Below are positions 26,701-39,387 of a DNA stretch of 64,000 nucleotides, piece by piece. The notes beneath the pieces were generated by a model. The model ran no database searches. It was not told where the DNA came from and saw nothing but the letters and a program-made list of their open reading frames with translations. The first letter of the stretch is position 1, and each line of letters begins with the position of its first letter. Source of the DNA: Ziziphus jujuba (Eukaryota; Streptophyta; Magnoliopsida; Rosales; Rhamnaceae); assembly GCF_031755915.1 (NCBI RefSeq), contig NC_083389.1, positions 19,616,001-19,680,000 of the forward strand, written 5' to 3'. The position numbers and the translations under genes were made by a program.

Positions 26701-28788
26701 CATCAACTAGTAAAGGTCTAAAATAAATTGGCATTTCCAATGCAATACCACTTATAATATAAGCTTTTTCGAATCATCTTCAGAAATTAGTATTATTCCA
26801 CCTAGAAAAATAAATTTGTTTTTCAAAAGAAGAATAGATTGATTCAACTTTTTAACCTTGGTTCTTGCTATATGTATATATATATATTCATTTTCTTTTA
26901 ATTTAGTGATAACTATTAAAAATGCTTCCGAATCTTAAAAATATATCACATTTGGTAATATCATCTATGTTTAATTAAAGTCTTGAACAATTTTATGAAG
27001 CTAACTAAATACAAAAAACAAAATTCGAGCACAATGCTTAAACTGCTTTTTATAAAACATTTTTATGATATAAAATATATATTTATTTATTTGTCCCAGA
27101 CATCCTTTGATTCTTATAGGTTCAAATCCAACATAAAAAACATTAGAGGATGATATTTGTACCAACTATCATATTTATCTATTTTTATGGTATAAATAGT
27201 GTGCAATTTTTTTTGTGTAATTAAATACTGTGTTTTTGTTATTATATTCTTATGTTTTCTAAATTAAAAAAAAATAAAAAATATTCATCATGCAATTTCT
27301 ACTTTAAATTCAAGAAAAAATCATATTGAATTTTCAAAGAACAAAAACATCAACATAGAAGTGAAAAAGAGTATTTTGACTTTAAAGGATTTGGGGTATT
27401 GATATATCAACACGTAGCCTGTGGTCAACCTTCACAAAGTTCAAAATCATGTTGCACGCTTGTTAACCAACCCTGTTTTTTTCCGAGAAAAATTGTTTTT
27501 TTTATTATTTTGTTAATAAAAGTATAATATTTATTTATTATTTTGTTTATTTGTTTTTGTTTTTTTCAATTTGTTTTATAAAATTTGTCCGTTGAAAAAA
27601 GATGAGCTCGTGAGTGGGACTTCAGAGTCTGAACGACCTTTGTCTGCCACCGCATCACTTTTTGTAACTCATTGTTCTTTTACCAAACTAACCCCATCGT
27701 ATCTTCTCAACCACTATTTTACCCTTTGATTTTTTTTTTTCAGAAAAGAAAAAAGAAAAAGAAAAACCCAATTCTCTGCCCCTTCGCTGAAATTTTTATT
27801 TTCACCAACCCAATATGGCCCTTTTTTTTATTTTTTTTATTTTTTTATTTTTTTATTTTTTTTTATTTTTATCTTGATCGATGTTCCAAAAGGAAATAAT
27901 GAAATATACACACCTTGCTAGTCAAAAGAAATTACTAGAGTAGGAAAAACAAATTCTTCAACCAAATAATGATATGATCATGACAATCCAAATTATAGTT
28001 AAACAATTATTTTTTTATTAGGAAAAGAAAATTAATTAGTGAGTTACTTTTATGATTAAATATAAAAATAACACTAGGGTGAGTTAATAAATTATTTTCC
28101 TAATTTTTGTATACTAAATTTCTAATAATTTTTAAGCATAGGAGGACATATTCTTCAAATAAAATAAAAAAGTTCAAAATGTAAACAAATTAAAATAAAT
28201 TAACTTTTTTAATTTAATATTTTTTTTACTAAATATATGGGCATTCAAATTAATTATCATTATCAAAAATTAAACTGGACTGTTATTGCAAAGACAAACT
28301 ATTATTCTTTTTAAGGTAAAAGAGGAGTTTAGTTAGAAAACATTGACCAAAAATTGACGTTATTTAGAAACAAATAACCCATTGGTTTGCTATTAATTAG
28401 CAAGAATTGCAATTAAATTTATATATTTGATTTAGTGGACCATAAAAAGAAACAAATTGATGTTTTTAGAACCTTCAATTTGTGAAAATACTAAAAAGAA
28501 GTAAGGGTAGAAGTGTAATTCAAAAGTAATCCTGATGCACTTTCCAAAATTTCAACCAATTAACTTAGCCTAGTGTCCGTGAAAGGGCAGCTTTTGCAGA
28601 TATCTATGAATATCCTCTCTCCTCTCTCACTCTGGAAGTTTGGTGGTGATGCGTTGAACAACCTATTCTTCATGTTAACTTTGGCAGGAAAACACTCTCT
28701 CGGATGCCAAACGGTGCTGAAACAAACCGAATGAGAAATTTCATCACCGCCACTTCTTCTTCTTCTTCTTCCACCCACTCATTCATCA
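23767..28788. other. AT-rich intergenic region between divergent genes
   Basis: About 5 kb between the PPR start (-) and the lectin kinase start (+). It holds A-rich and T-rich tracts, TTTTA arrays near 26188-26233 and 27820-27870, and a 136-bp tandem repeat at about 25371-25634. No open frame resembles a protein; the ORF at 25705-25917 has no recognisable motif. The last 250 bases are less AT-rich and end in a CTT run just before the ATG at 28789, consistent with a leader. Confidence 0.6.
25371..25634. repeat. Two-unit tandem repeat, period 136 bp
   Basis: Both units contain ATTAATTGGAGGCTGCTTTG (25382 and 25518) and end in TATATTCTAGAGCTTCCC (ends near 25498 and 25634). Only a few substitutions separate them. 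No coding potential and no obvious terminal inverted repeats, so it looks like a local duplication of intergenic DNA. Confidence 0.85.
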
Positions 28789-31437
28789 ATGGCAACCGTT
28801 TGTTTTCTTCTTCTTACTCTTCTTCTGTCGATCTCGAATGCCAATTTTCTTGGCAAAGTCGAAGCAAATGAAAATACCCAATTCTCGAACACAGTTCACA
28901 CTTCCAACTCTTCCAGAATATTACCTATTTCTTCAAATTTCACTCTGGAATCTGTAAGACCCAATGCGAGCCTTCATTGCACAACAAATGGGTCTTTTGA
29001 GTATTCACTGCCAATTTCAACAAGTGGAAGAAGAACAAGCATGGAATTGGATTCGAGCAGGGTTATACTCAGAGGGAATTCGACGATCCTGAGCGAGAAT
29101 AAGACCTTCGAGCTCGGATTTTTCAGTCTTAGTGGCGAATCCAGTTGGTATTTGGGAATTCGCTACGCTTCGATTTCGACCCCCACCTACGTTTGGTTCG
29201 CTAACAGAGAGATACCCATCAGAAATCTCACTTCCTCGACCTTGGAAATGACGGCGGCCGGACGATTGGTGGTCAAGGATTCCGGCGATTCGGTCTTGTG
29301 GCAGAGCACGAACACTGAGATCTCGTCGGACATGAAGCTTTTGGAGAATGGGAACCTGGTTCTGCTCACCCACGAAGGCACTGTCACGTGGCAGAGCTTC
29401 GACTACCCGACCGACACGTGGCTTCCCGGGATGAACCTCACCAGCGACCGAGTCTTGACCTCCTGGAGCAGCTTCTCGGACCCTTCGCCGGGTTTTTATT
29501 CCCTGCGGCTGAGACCACAGGACTACGGTGGGTTCGTGCTCGTCTTCAATCTCACGAAGGCGTACTGGACCACCGGGAATTGGACCGGCCAGGCTTTCGC
29601 GAATGTCCCGGAGATGTTGGTTCCGTACATATACAAGTTCCATTTCAACGACCCGTTCAAGCCAACGGCGTCGTTTGGGTTCACTGAGAGACCGTTGGAG
29701 AGCGGGTTGGATCCGCCGCTGACCCGGTTCCAGCTGGACTATTCGGGGTACCTCCGGCAGTACACGTGGTCGAAACAGTCGGAGCACTGGGACAAGTTCT
29801 GGTCGCAGCCCGATGATCCTTGTCGGGTTTTCGGACTGTGCGGGAGATTTGGGCTGTGCACCGGTGGGACAACAGACCAGCCCTGTGAGTGCCTCTCTGG
29901 TTTTCGGCCTGTCAACGAGTCCAATTGGGAGTCACGGGATTACTCCGATGGCTGTCAGCGTTCCAAAGATGTTTCTTGCAATGAGAGCGATGATGGGTTC
30001 GAACAGGTTGGTTTTGTGGGCTTTGATGGGGCTGAGATTCAATCTTTTACCTCAAACTGGCATGGTTGTCAAAGGGCATGCTTGAAGAATTGCTCTTGTA
30101 TTGGTCTGTTTTACGATGACAAGACTAAATTGTGCAATCATATATCTGGGTATCTCTTAAATTTGCGAAATCTGAGCTCTGATACTAGTACAGGTGCAAA
30201 CGTGTTGTATATGAGGGTACAAAGAGGAGGGAGTTTGAAGAAGCGTTTGAACCCTGTGATCTTGACTGCTTGGGTTCTTGGGTCGGTTGTGGCTACGGGA
30301 TTTTTGGTGTTGGTAGGGTTGTTTTTGATGAGGAAGAGGCAGAAGAAGGGAGTGGAAGAGGAAGGTGTTTTCTCCGTTATGAATTTGAAGGTGTTTTCTT
30401 ACAAAGAGCTTCATGGTTTGACAAGGGGTTTCTCGGAGAAACTTGGACATGGTGGCTTTGGAACCGTCTTTCAAGGAGAGTTATCTGATTCTACTATTGT
30501 CGCCGTGAAACGACTGGAGAGGCCTGGCGGCGGAGAGAAAGAGTTCCGAGCAGAGGTTTGCACGATTGGGAACATTCAACATGTTAATCTTGTGAGACTT
30601 AGAGGGTTCTGCTCGGAAAATACTCATAGACTTCTGGTGTATGATTATATGCCAAATGGTCCTCTGAGTGTCTATTTACGCCGAGAGGGTCCACGGTTGA
30701 GCTGGGATATTAGATTCCGGGTGGCTATTGGTACTGCAAGAGGCATTGCATATTTACATGAGGAATGTCGAGATTGTATCATCCATTGTGATATCAAACC
30801 CGAAAACATTTTGCTTGACAGTGATTACACGGCAAAGGTCTCAGACTTCGGGTTGGCTAAGCTACTTGGCAGGGATTATAGTAGGGTGTTAGCCACAATG
30901 AGAGGAACATGGGGCTATGTCGCACCAGAGTGGATATCCGGTGTTGAGATCACCACGAAAGCAGATGTTTATAGCTATGGAATGACGATGATAGAACTAA
31001 TCGGGGGCCGCAGAAATGTGGAGGCACCCCCATCTGCTGGTGGCAGAGATGATGGAGGTGAAGCAGCAGAGAAGTGGTTCTTTCCCCCATGGGCAGCGCA
31101 GCAGATAATCGAGGGCAATGTGGCTGCAGTAATCGATGATAGGCTTGGCAGCACATACGATGTGGAAGAAGCAAGGCGGGTTGCACTTGTAGCAGTGTGG
31201 TGCATACAGGATGATGAGGCAACAAGGCCTACAATGGGAATGGTGGTGAAGATGTTGGAAGGAGTGGTGGAAGTGGCTGTTCCTCCAGCACCAAAACTGT
31301 TGCAAGCTTTGGTTTCTGGAGAGTCATTTCATGGAGTTAAGGCCGATTCCGGCAATGGGGTTTCTTCTGGTATTGTTAGCCACTTTTCCGGTTATAATGC
31401 CCGAGTATCTAGTGGCAATTCAGACTCAGAATCATGA
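28789..31437 (+). CDS. SD2-2: G-type lectin S-receptor-like Ser/Thr kinase, SD2-2/RLK4-like
   Basis: One intronless frame of 882 residues. The order is: signal peptide (about 1-22); an unusual Asn/Ser-rich stretch to about 85; bulb-type mannose-binding lectin domain (about 88-210); S-locus glycoprotein domain with WTTGNWTGQ; an EGF-like cysteine cluster (DPCRVFGLCGRFGLC); a PAN/apple-like domain; one membrane helix (490-514); and a kinase domain. The kinase has the Gly loop GHGGFG (553-558), VAVK Lys574, HCD Asp668 with Asn673, and DFG at 686-688. HCD instead of HRD makes it a non-RD kinase, a class often linked to innate immune sensing. It is a plasma-membrane receptor of unknown ligand. Its GC content is clearly higher than its surroundings. 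The closest family member I recall is Arabidopsis RLK4/SD2-2 (At4g00340), supported by the neighbouring genes. The protein is longer than that relative, mainly at the N-terminus. Confidence 0.88.
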   Translation: MATVCFLLLTLLLSISNANFLGKVEANENTQFSNTVHTSNSSRILPISSNFTLESVRPNASLHCTTNGSFEYSLPISTSGRRTSMELDSSRVILRGNSTILSENKTFELGFFSLSGESSWYLGIRYASISTPTYVWFANREIPIRNLTSSTLEMTAAGRLVVKDSGDSVLWQSTNTEISSDMKLLENGNLVLLTHEGTVTWQSFDYPTDTWLPGMNLTSDRVLTSWSSFSDPSPGFYSLRLRPQDYGGFVLVFNLTKAYWTTGNWTGQAFANVPEMLVPYIYKFHFNDPFKPTASFGFTERPLESGLDPPLTRFQLDYSGYLRQYTWSKQSEHWDKFWSQPDDPCRVFGLCGRFGLCTGGTTDQPCECLSGFRPVNESNWESRDYSDGCQRSKDVSCNESDDGFEQVGFVGFDGAEIQSFTSNWHGCQRACLKNCSCIGLFYDDKTKLCNHISGYLLNLRNLSSDTSTGANVLYMRVQRGGSLKKRLNPVILTAWVLGSVVATGFLVLVGLFLMRKRQKKGVEEEGVFSVMNLKVFSYKELHGLTRGFSEKLGHGGFGTVFQGELSDSTIVAVKRLERPGGGEKEFRAEVCTIGNIQHVNLVRLRGFCSENTHRLLVYDYMPNGPLSVYLRREGPRLSWDIRFRVAIGTARGIAYLHEECRDCIIHCDIKPENILLDSDYTAKVSDFGLAKLLGRDYSRVLATMRGTWGYVAPEWISGVEITTKADVYSYGMTMIELIGGRRNVEAPPSAGGRDDGGEAAEKWFFPPWAAQQIIEGNVAAVIDDRLGSTYDVEEARRVALVAVWCIQDDEATRPTMGMVVKMLEGVVEVAVPPAPKLLQALVSGESFHGVKADSGNGVSSGIVSHFSGYNARVSSGNSDSES

Positions 31438-32149
31438 CTTGGTAATGACTCTCACCAAGTGAATGGGAATGATTACCAAGGAGATTGAGTGAGCTTTTAC
31501 TGAACAAACAGGGCTAGTTGCCTTGAAATCCAGCAGTATTTTTGTGATCCTCTTCTGAAAGGATTTCTTCTTGTTGCAAGTTGTAAAAAGGACATTGTAA
31601 AGAGATTTGGTCTTGGAATATTTTATAGATGCAAAGAGTTCGTCCAAGTGGGAATTTTTGTCTTTGTAAAAAGATAGATTTTTGACCTCTTTAAATCCGA
31701 TTACTATACTTTTCTTCTGGTGCTGAAACAATTGGGTTAATTGAGTATCAGGATCATTAGATTGAATAGAGGCCAATTTATGTTCATGTTTATCCGAGTT
31801 AGGTAAGTTTTGATGTGTTGGGTTAGCCATCCCTTAGTGATTTCATGAGAATTTCTTCACCAACTACAATGGAAAATTAGCATAAAGATATGTGAAAAAG
31901 GATGATCAAATTTGTCCAATATTTTAATTTTTTTTTATTTTTTTATCATTTAACTATTTAAAACAGAGGTTTTGAATGGGTCAGAATTCAGGTTAACTTA
32001 TTGTTTAATTATAACATAGACAACAATGATTTTGTTCATTAGGTGAAAGCACCATTTGGGATCCTATGTTTTATAAAAGGCATGTCAATAATTAAAAGTT
32101 TTCAAATGACGTGTCTGTGATTCTGATCACCATAGGGTTTTCTAGTTAA

Positions 32150-32181
<32 letters not shown>

Positions 32182-33905
32182 TTAATTTAATTTGGATGAG
32201 AATGAATTTATATCAATAAATCGTTTATCTCTGAATAATTCAAATATCTGGGCTGATACTTGATAGTGACAGAAAATAACATAAAATATATTACTTCTAT
32301 TAGATTTTTTCAGAAACAAACAGGAGGATCAGGAATCTTACAAAATCTTTTTATTTAATACACATAATAAGATCATATGGATCCCATGTTGCAAAATTAA
32401 AGAAATTGTTGTATATAGCCCCATCGGAACAATTGGTAAAATGCCTTGTTGTGGAGCAAAACCCTGAGCATGGGGGTACATGATCCACTTGACTTTTTAT
32501 GTGTATCTACTTTTTTTGGTTTATGACACACAAATTTTCAAGGCTCACTTGTTCAGTTTTCCCATTTGATTTTGTTTTTTAATGTATTATTTTTCCTCTT
32601 TTAATCGTGGGGTTGTGTAGTCAGAATTTGATCATTTAGAATCTTGACAATTCCTATAGCCTATGGGCAAATTCAGAAGGATATGCCCAATGTCCCTATC
32701 CCTAACCAAAAATGCAAATGGCATCTAACTTTTTGCCTTTTGCTTTATAAATCATATAATAAAATCATCTTGCCTTTTCATAACCTTTTTAAGATGCCCA
32801 GGATGTAAAGGATGGTGGGGATTCTTTTCAATTACCTGTTGTCCCTACCTTTTATACAAATCCAATTCATACTCAAATGAAATGCAATCCTCAAAATATA
32901 ATAGGTTATTTCACAATTATTGTTTTGTGCCATTTTAATCCAACTAAACATTTTCAATAGATGAATTTAATAAAATTAACTGTACACAATCTACGCAACT
33001 TTGTCTATAAACAAGGTCTTATTTTGTTTTTACAAGTAATTTGGCCAAATTCATTAAATTTTTTTTTACTTAATTAGACTAAAATGAAACATAAACTATA
33101 ATTTAGAAGCAATATGAAAAACATGTCATAGTTCAAAGGGCAAAACGACATCAACCCATAAAAAAAAAAAAAAAATTAGAACAAGTACAATCTTATAGTG
33201 TATATATAACATTGTTCTTTATTTAGTATGTATGACAAGACCATTTTAAATTTAATCCAATTAAATTGGACTATAATGAAATATAATTTCTAACATTTCG
33301 TTTGTCTTTTAGGTCTAATAGGAGTCAGGTCCATGTAAATGGGTCCCATGGGTCAAGCTCAAAGGAACAAGAAACTGGTCTAATTGAAAATGGAAAAAAG
33401 AAGAAAAACAAAGTTCTTTGAGGGTCAATGTATACGTGAACTTGAAATCCATGTTAGAAAACAAACCACAGCCTTATTTGGTAAGGCCTAATGAAGCCAA
33501 ATGGAATTTTCAAACAAGTAACTGAAAACTAACTCCTTTTATCAACTACAAATACAAAGACTTGGTCACCTCTCCCTCTCTCTGCCACTAAGTGGCTTAT
33601 TTCTTTCTATGGCCTGCCTAATTTATAGCTCAATAACTAAAACCAACATTGCTATAACCAAAATCAAACACAAACACTTTCTCAAGAACCAAACACAAAA
33701 AAGAAACAAAGAGAGTGACTTCAATTTTTTATTTTTTATTTTTTATTTTTGGGCTCATACTTGAGAACTAATTAAACAAAGCTAAAAACAAGTCTATTAC
33801 AAAGTTGTAAAAATAGGGCAGGAGGACAAAGAACCGGTTCACAAGGCCGAGGAGAGCAGTAGCTCATCCCCGACCGCTTCATCATCTTCAGCAGGAATAC
33901 CCGTG
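31438..33905. other. Intergenic region, lectin kinase to MATE gene
   Basis: The first 300-400 bases after the stop should be the lectin kinase 3' UTR. The rest is AT-rich, with a TA run at about 32150-32180 and poly-A/T tracts. No gene-like frame is seen. Before the MATE ATG at 33906, the same frame is open back to a TAA at 33783 without any ATG (see findings). Confidence 0.6.
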
Positions 33906-36900
33906 ATGGATGGCGTCTCCAGCAGGGAGACGGCTGAGCTCCATCCTGCTCCGGCGACATATGTGGGGGCCACAGAGGGACCGGAATCAACAGATTATCC
34001 TGTCATAAATAACTTTCAAGATGCCAAATATATATGTGTTATGGAAAGTGTCAAGTTATGGACAATCGCGGGGCCTATTGCATTTAATATACTTTGCAAT
34101 TATGGTATTAATTCCTTCACCAATATTTTTGTGGGACATATTGGTGATCTGGAGCTCTCTGCTGTTGCAATCTCTCTTTCCGTCATTGCAAATTTCACCT
34201 TTGGCTTCTTGGTTAGTTTGTTCTTTCCTCATTTCTACAATTTTTTTTTGTTTTTTTTTTGGTTGCATTTTTACTTCCATATTTATATCATACTCATGGT
34301 TGTAATTCATATTTTCTTAGTTAGCTGCTAGTAAACAAAGCAGGTTAGCCTTTGTTTGGATATCTAACTCAAAAACTGTTTTCTGTTTTTTGAAAACAAC
34401 ATCTATTTGTTGTTTTTTGAAAAGCAGAAGTGTGGAGTCCCTTCTAAGTTATCTTCCTTTTTCCTTTCCTTTGTAGGAATCTTCTAATAGCATTAAAATT
34501 TTGACAAGTTTCTTTTTGTTCAAACAGACTCAAACTAGTCAATTTAGCATGATTAATTATTATTTTAAATTTAATTCATGAAAAGAAATCTGAGGCTAAA
34601 CCTATGTTAAAAAAAGTAGAAAGAAATAAGAAAATGGAATGCTACCAATTTTCATTGAAAAAAAAAATGTGTACATTTTTTTTTCTCATTTTTATATTAT
34701 ACTTTCGTTTTTATTTTTTTCATATTTTTCTTTTAAACAAACAGTGAAAAGAAACTAAAAAGTCTTCGTATCTTTTTTTGTTTCCCCTCCTTTTTTCCTT
34801 ATGTATTCTAAATCCATAAACCATAATTAAAACAAAGCATAATTGGGTTTGATGGAAGGCACTTCGTTTTGTTGGTCTTTTCACCAATCCATTTGCATAT
34901 ATAATCTCAAAGTTCAATGCCTAAAGCTAAACCAGATATAATTTTCTAGCTTGACTTTTGCCCAAGATTCCTTTTGCACAAACAGCAGTATTGATTCTCC
35001 AATAAGTGAATCATCATAAGTTCCAACTTGTAACAAGAATTCTTGAATATCAAATCGAAGAATTCTTTTCTTGATTTTGTTTGTTAAAAAGACAAAAGAA
35101 AAAGAAAAAGAAAAATATTATTGGGTCTTTTTTATTCAATTCCAAATTATTGCTTTGTCATGATCATAGGAAGAAAAGCTTATATGAGGTTGGCTTTTTA
35201 TATACATAAATACCCTCCACATTTTTGAATCCCAGATGTGAAAGTGTGGGGCATTATCACTTTTTTTGGATCACTCAACTTTGAATCTGATAGTCAAATA
35301 ATACAGCGCTCATACCATGTTAAAACACTACTTCTCTTAAAACCTCAAGCTTATAATAGAAAGTGGGCTTTTATATACTTTTAATCATACAAAAATGGCC
35401 AAAACTGAGCCAAAAATTTATATCATTATTTATGCAGTTTGGCATGGCAAGTGCATTGGAGACATTATGTGGGCAAGCGTTTGGAGCAGGGCAAATAGAA
35501 ATGCTAGGAGTTTATATGCAGCGTTCATGGATAATCTTAGCAGCCACCTGCTTTTTTCTTCTACCACTATACATTTACTCAGAGCCACTCCTTAAACTTC
35601 TTGGTCAAGAAAAGGAAATAGCAGAGCTTGCTGGAAAATTCTCAATCCAAATCATACCCCAAATGTTTTCTTTGGCCGTAAATTTCCCAACCCAAAAGTT
35701 CTTGCAGGCACAGAGTGATGTTGCAATTCTGGCATGGCTTGGCTTTGCGGCTCTTTTCGTTCACACTGGTATCCTCTATCTCTTCATTAGAGTGTTTGGC
35801 TGGGGAACCACGGGGGCTGCAGCTGCCTATAACATCTCGGCTTGGGGGATTTCTTTGGCTCAGTGTGTTTATGTTGTTGGTTGGTGCAAGGATGGTTGGA
35901 AAGGATTGTCATGGTTGGCTTTCAAGGATATATGGGCATTTGTTAGACTCTCTATTGCTTCTGCTGTTATGCTTTGTCTTGAGATTTGGTACTTTATGAC
36001 CATAATTGTTCTCACTGGACACCTTGAAAACCCTGTTATTGCAGTTGGGTCTCTTTCAATCTGGTAAATATCATAATTATGTATTCAATATTTTCTTCGT
36101 CTGTCTTTTTATCTGTCTCACCACCTTATTTATTTATCATTTTTTTTTTTTTTTTTTACTTGTTGATATTTGAGACTAAAAAAGAGGATTTTGGGTTCTT
36201 AATTTGTGTTTTAGCATGAACATAAATGGCTGGGAAAGCATGCTGTTTATAGGGATCAATGCAGCCATAAGGTAAGAAAATTTTTCACCATTAAACCTTG
36301 TTTTCTGTCCATGATCAGCATGTCGAAAGTAGTACTACTTTCTTTTCACTTCCTTTTATCAGTGTTCGAGTTTCGAACGAGCTTGGATCAGGACATCCCA
36401 GAGCTACAAAGTACTCTGTGATCATCACTTGCATTGAATCCCTTATCATTGGGATTTTCTTTGCTATCCTTATCATAGCAACCAAAGACCATTTTGCGGT
36501 AATCTTTACCAGCAGCAAGGAGATGCAGACCGCGGTTTCTAAGCTAGCGTTCCTTCTTGGTATTACGATGATACTTAACAGCGTTCAGCCAGTCATATCA
36601 GGTTAGTTTTTCATTTTACAAATTAATTCATCGAAGTACTGGTTTTCTTGTGGAAGAAGGAAAAAAAACATTTGATGACATTTTGCTATATATATATATA
36701 TATATATTTTTTTTCCAGGTGTTGCTGTTGGAGGAGGATGGCAAGCTCTGGTGGCTTATATAAACTTGTTTTGCTATTACATTATTGGACTCCCTCTTGG
36801 TTTTCTTCTTGGTTACAAAACTTATCTAAGAGTGGAGGTAAAAGAATACATCATTTTCAACATTTTGACCATCAAAACTCAACATCAATTGTTAAATTCC

Positions 36901-37522
36901 ATGAAGTTTATGTTGTTTATAGGAAACAGTATTGATGTTTATAATCTCATATTAATTACCAAGTAATATGCATGATGTTGCGGAGTTGATGATTATTGTA
37001 TACGTTTATATATATATATATATATAACAGCTAACAAGTTCATTTGTACTTTTTATTGCAGGGAATTTGGATTGGAATGATATTTGGCACATTTTTGCAG
37101 ACACTTATATTGGTGTATATCCTCTATAAAACCAACTGGACGAAGGAGGTGAGTATAGAGTTGCATATTGCATTTTTTTTTCTTTAATTTTCTTGGGGTC
37201 ACTTTTTCAAATGGTAAGATTGAAAAGATCCTCCTCAATCTGAATTTTCTACCTCAACTTTTTATGCAATAATAGATTGATAATTGTTGATAGTTATTTA
37301 ATATGGATTAATAGAAACTTGATTATTGAACAGTTTATGATACTTTGGTAAATACAATAGGGATTCGCAAGGGCCTATAAATTTGGAATGTTTAATAAAC
37401 ATAGTTGTAAGGACTAAGAAACCATTGATTTATGATCCAATTTACAGGTAGAAGAAGCAACAGAAAGAATGAAGATTTGGACAGGGCAAGATATGGAAGA
37501 GTCTGAGAAGATGGGAACGTAA
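33906..37522 (+). CDS. DTX34: MATE efflux transporter, DETOXIFICATION family, DTX34-like
   Basis: Seven exons (33906-34211, 35438-36063, 36215-36271, 36363-36601, 36719-36837, 37062-37148, 37448-37522) join in frame to 503 codons (502 residues). All introns are GT-AG; intron 1 is 1.2 kb. The exon layout and length are typical of plant DTX genes. Family signatures are present: VKLWTIAGP at the first helix, [33 protein letters not shown], and [19 protein letters not shown] after the central loop. Twelve membrane helices are expected. These carriers export or sequester organic cations, flavonoids or hormones in exchange for protons at the plasma membrane or tonoplast; the substrate cannot be read from sequence. 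Arabidopsis At4g00350 (DTX34), next to the RLK4 and CRCK2 loci, is the likely orthologue. The start is the first in-frame ATG after an upstream stop. Confidence 0.88.
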
Positions 37523-37660
37523 AATCAAGTTTTGTAATATAAATGCTTTCAATATACTTCGTGAACTCTTGAATAAGGCAGTTGAACTTGTCACTGTATA
37601 TTTTTTTAATAATTCTTTCAATTGATTTTTAGAAAATAACAAGATTGCCTAATTTTACTT

Positions 37661-37802
37661 ACATATATATAATTATAATCTATATATACACCGTCAAAAT
37701 GAACGATTTAGCCATGAAACCATTTCTTTCTTCTGGCCAAGTCACTGTTTGGCTGCTTTTCATTTTACTAATCTATTTTCCACACCAAAATTTTCAAACG
37801 AA

Positions 37803-37857
<55 letters not shown>

Positions 37858-38540
37858 TGATATCTACTATAAGCGTATTTTAGGTTAATGTTATTTCCAC
37901 ACCAAATACTTTTACCACTATTTAACACAACTGATTTTATTTTGTTTTACGCAGAACTAAGAAGAATTTTTTTGACAAGTTATGGGCCTAAAACAACTCA
38001 AACTTGCTTACAGAGAACTATTTTTTGTTTTCTTTTCTTTAGAACAATTATTATTATTATTATGTAAAAAAAGAAGAAGCACGAAACAAAAAATAGAGCG
38101 TATATATATGGCCAAATAGGTCTTCATTTAACTTCCCTTAAAACATCTTCAAAAGGATTTTTTTTCAGTCTTATCCTCCTTATTTTAAAGAGTTAACTAT
38201 CAAAACTTGCAAGTTTGAATTTTTTTTTTTAATTCTCTTAAAAAAAGATATATTTTTTAAATTAAAAAGTCAAAGTGAATATTAAATTGTGGATTTAGCT
38301 CTCTTTTTGTGTATTTATTTTGAATGAAGTGGGTTTAACTTTCTCAATGAAGATGAACAAACTTGGAATATTTATTGGAAATTTCGAAAGAATGATTAAA
38401 CTTATTATATACAAATAAGAGAAAAATTTATATAGAAAAATGATATAACAATAAGATAATAATAATATATAGAAAATGACACAAAGTAAAAAACGAGACA
38501 GAGGTTTTTGAAACTGTCTAGTAAATTTCATTATATATAT
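37661..38540. repeat. Dispersed repeat, copy 1 (about 0.9 kb)
   Basis: The segment begins CATATATATAATTATAAT and contains GCCATGAAAC..TTTCTTTCTTCTGGCC, a GACAAGTTAT block, and ATATGGCCAAA..GGTCTTCATTTAAC. It ends around AAACTGTCTAGTAAATTTCA. The same series of blocks in the same order and orientation recurs at 61662-62600. Copy 1 has gained an (AAT)18 tract. No coding capacity or clear terminal repeats were found, so it is either an unclassified interspersed element or a segmental duplication. Confidence 0.8.
37803..37857. repeat. (AAT)18 microsatellite
   Basis: About 18 uninterrupted AAT units inside copy 1 of the dispersed repeat. Copy 2 (near 61800) has only a short interrupted AATAATAGTAATAA at the equivalent place, so the expansion arose after the copies separated. 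Confidence 0.95.
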
Positions 38541-39387
38541 AAAAATTTTCTATTTTTAAAAATTCATTAAATATGCTTTATAGAAAGTGTTCTCTTTAAT
38601 ATGCTCTTACAAGAGAAGAACAAGCTTTGATGGTTGTTGCTAAAAATATGGGCCTCTTTGTGTTTGGACTGGGATAAACTGAAATTGGACTGTCCAAAGG
38701 ATCAGGTCACCTCCACAATTAAATTTGTTTTGTAGAGGATCTCGTATAGGAAATTTCATTCTCATTTAAAACTATATATAAATTAAGTCTAAAGTATTAC
38801 ATATTTGATTACCAAAAATAGTCGCTCAACTTAATTAGAGAAGCCAGTTTTCTTTTATCATACATGTATAAATGAGATATGAATTTTCTCCTAATCTAAT
38901 TTCATCTAAGCTTTCAAATATTTATTAATTAATTTTTGTTTTTGCTTTCCACTTATTTCCAAATATGATTATTTTGTCTAACAAAATGTTAACTTTACAA
39001 TGAATCAAAATTAATTAATAAACGCAACCATTTCTCGTTGTTTTTTTTTTTTCAATTTATTATAAATTATGTAGATTTTGGCATCTGATTTTTTTTTTCC
39101 CTTTTTCGTGTCAACATTTTGCCATTGGATTTGTTCTATCAAATATTTAAAAATTTTAAAAACAATGATTATTTTCTATTAAAATGTGTATTATATCGTT
39201 TAAATTGCAGTTTTAATTTGAGTAGATCTAAAAAAAGAAAAAGAAAAAAAAATAGTTTGGGGGCCTGGAGGCATTTCCATCACTGGTAAGTTCAGACATT
39301 AGTTTTGATAGATCTATCATGAATGTTTAAGATTGTTTTTATTAATTTGCTCACTTGATAATTAGCATGAGCATTAGATGTAATCAT

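Noticed and set aside
29017..29787. Antisense open frame of 256 codons within the lectin kinase gene
   Set aside because: The sense frame is a complete receptor kinase with all motifs; GC-rich coding sequence commonly leaves the antisense strand open.
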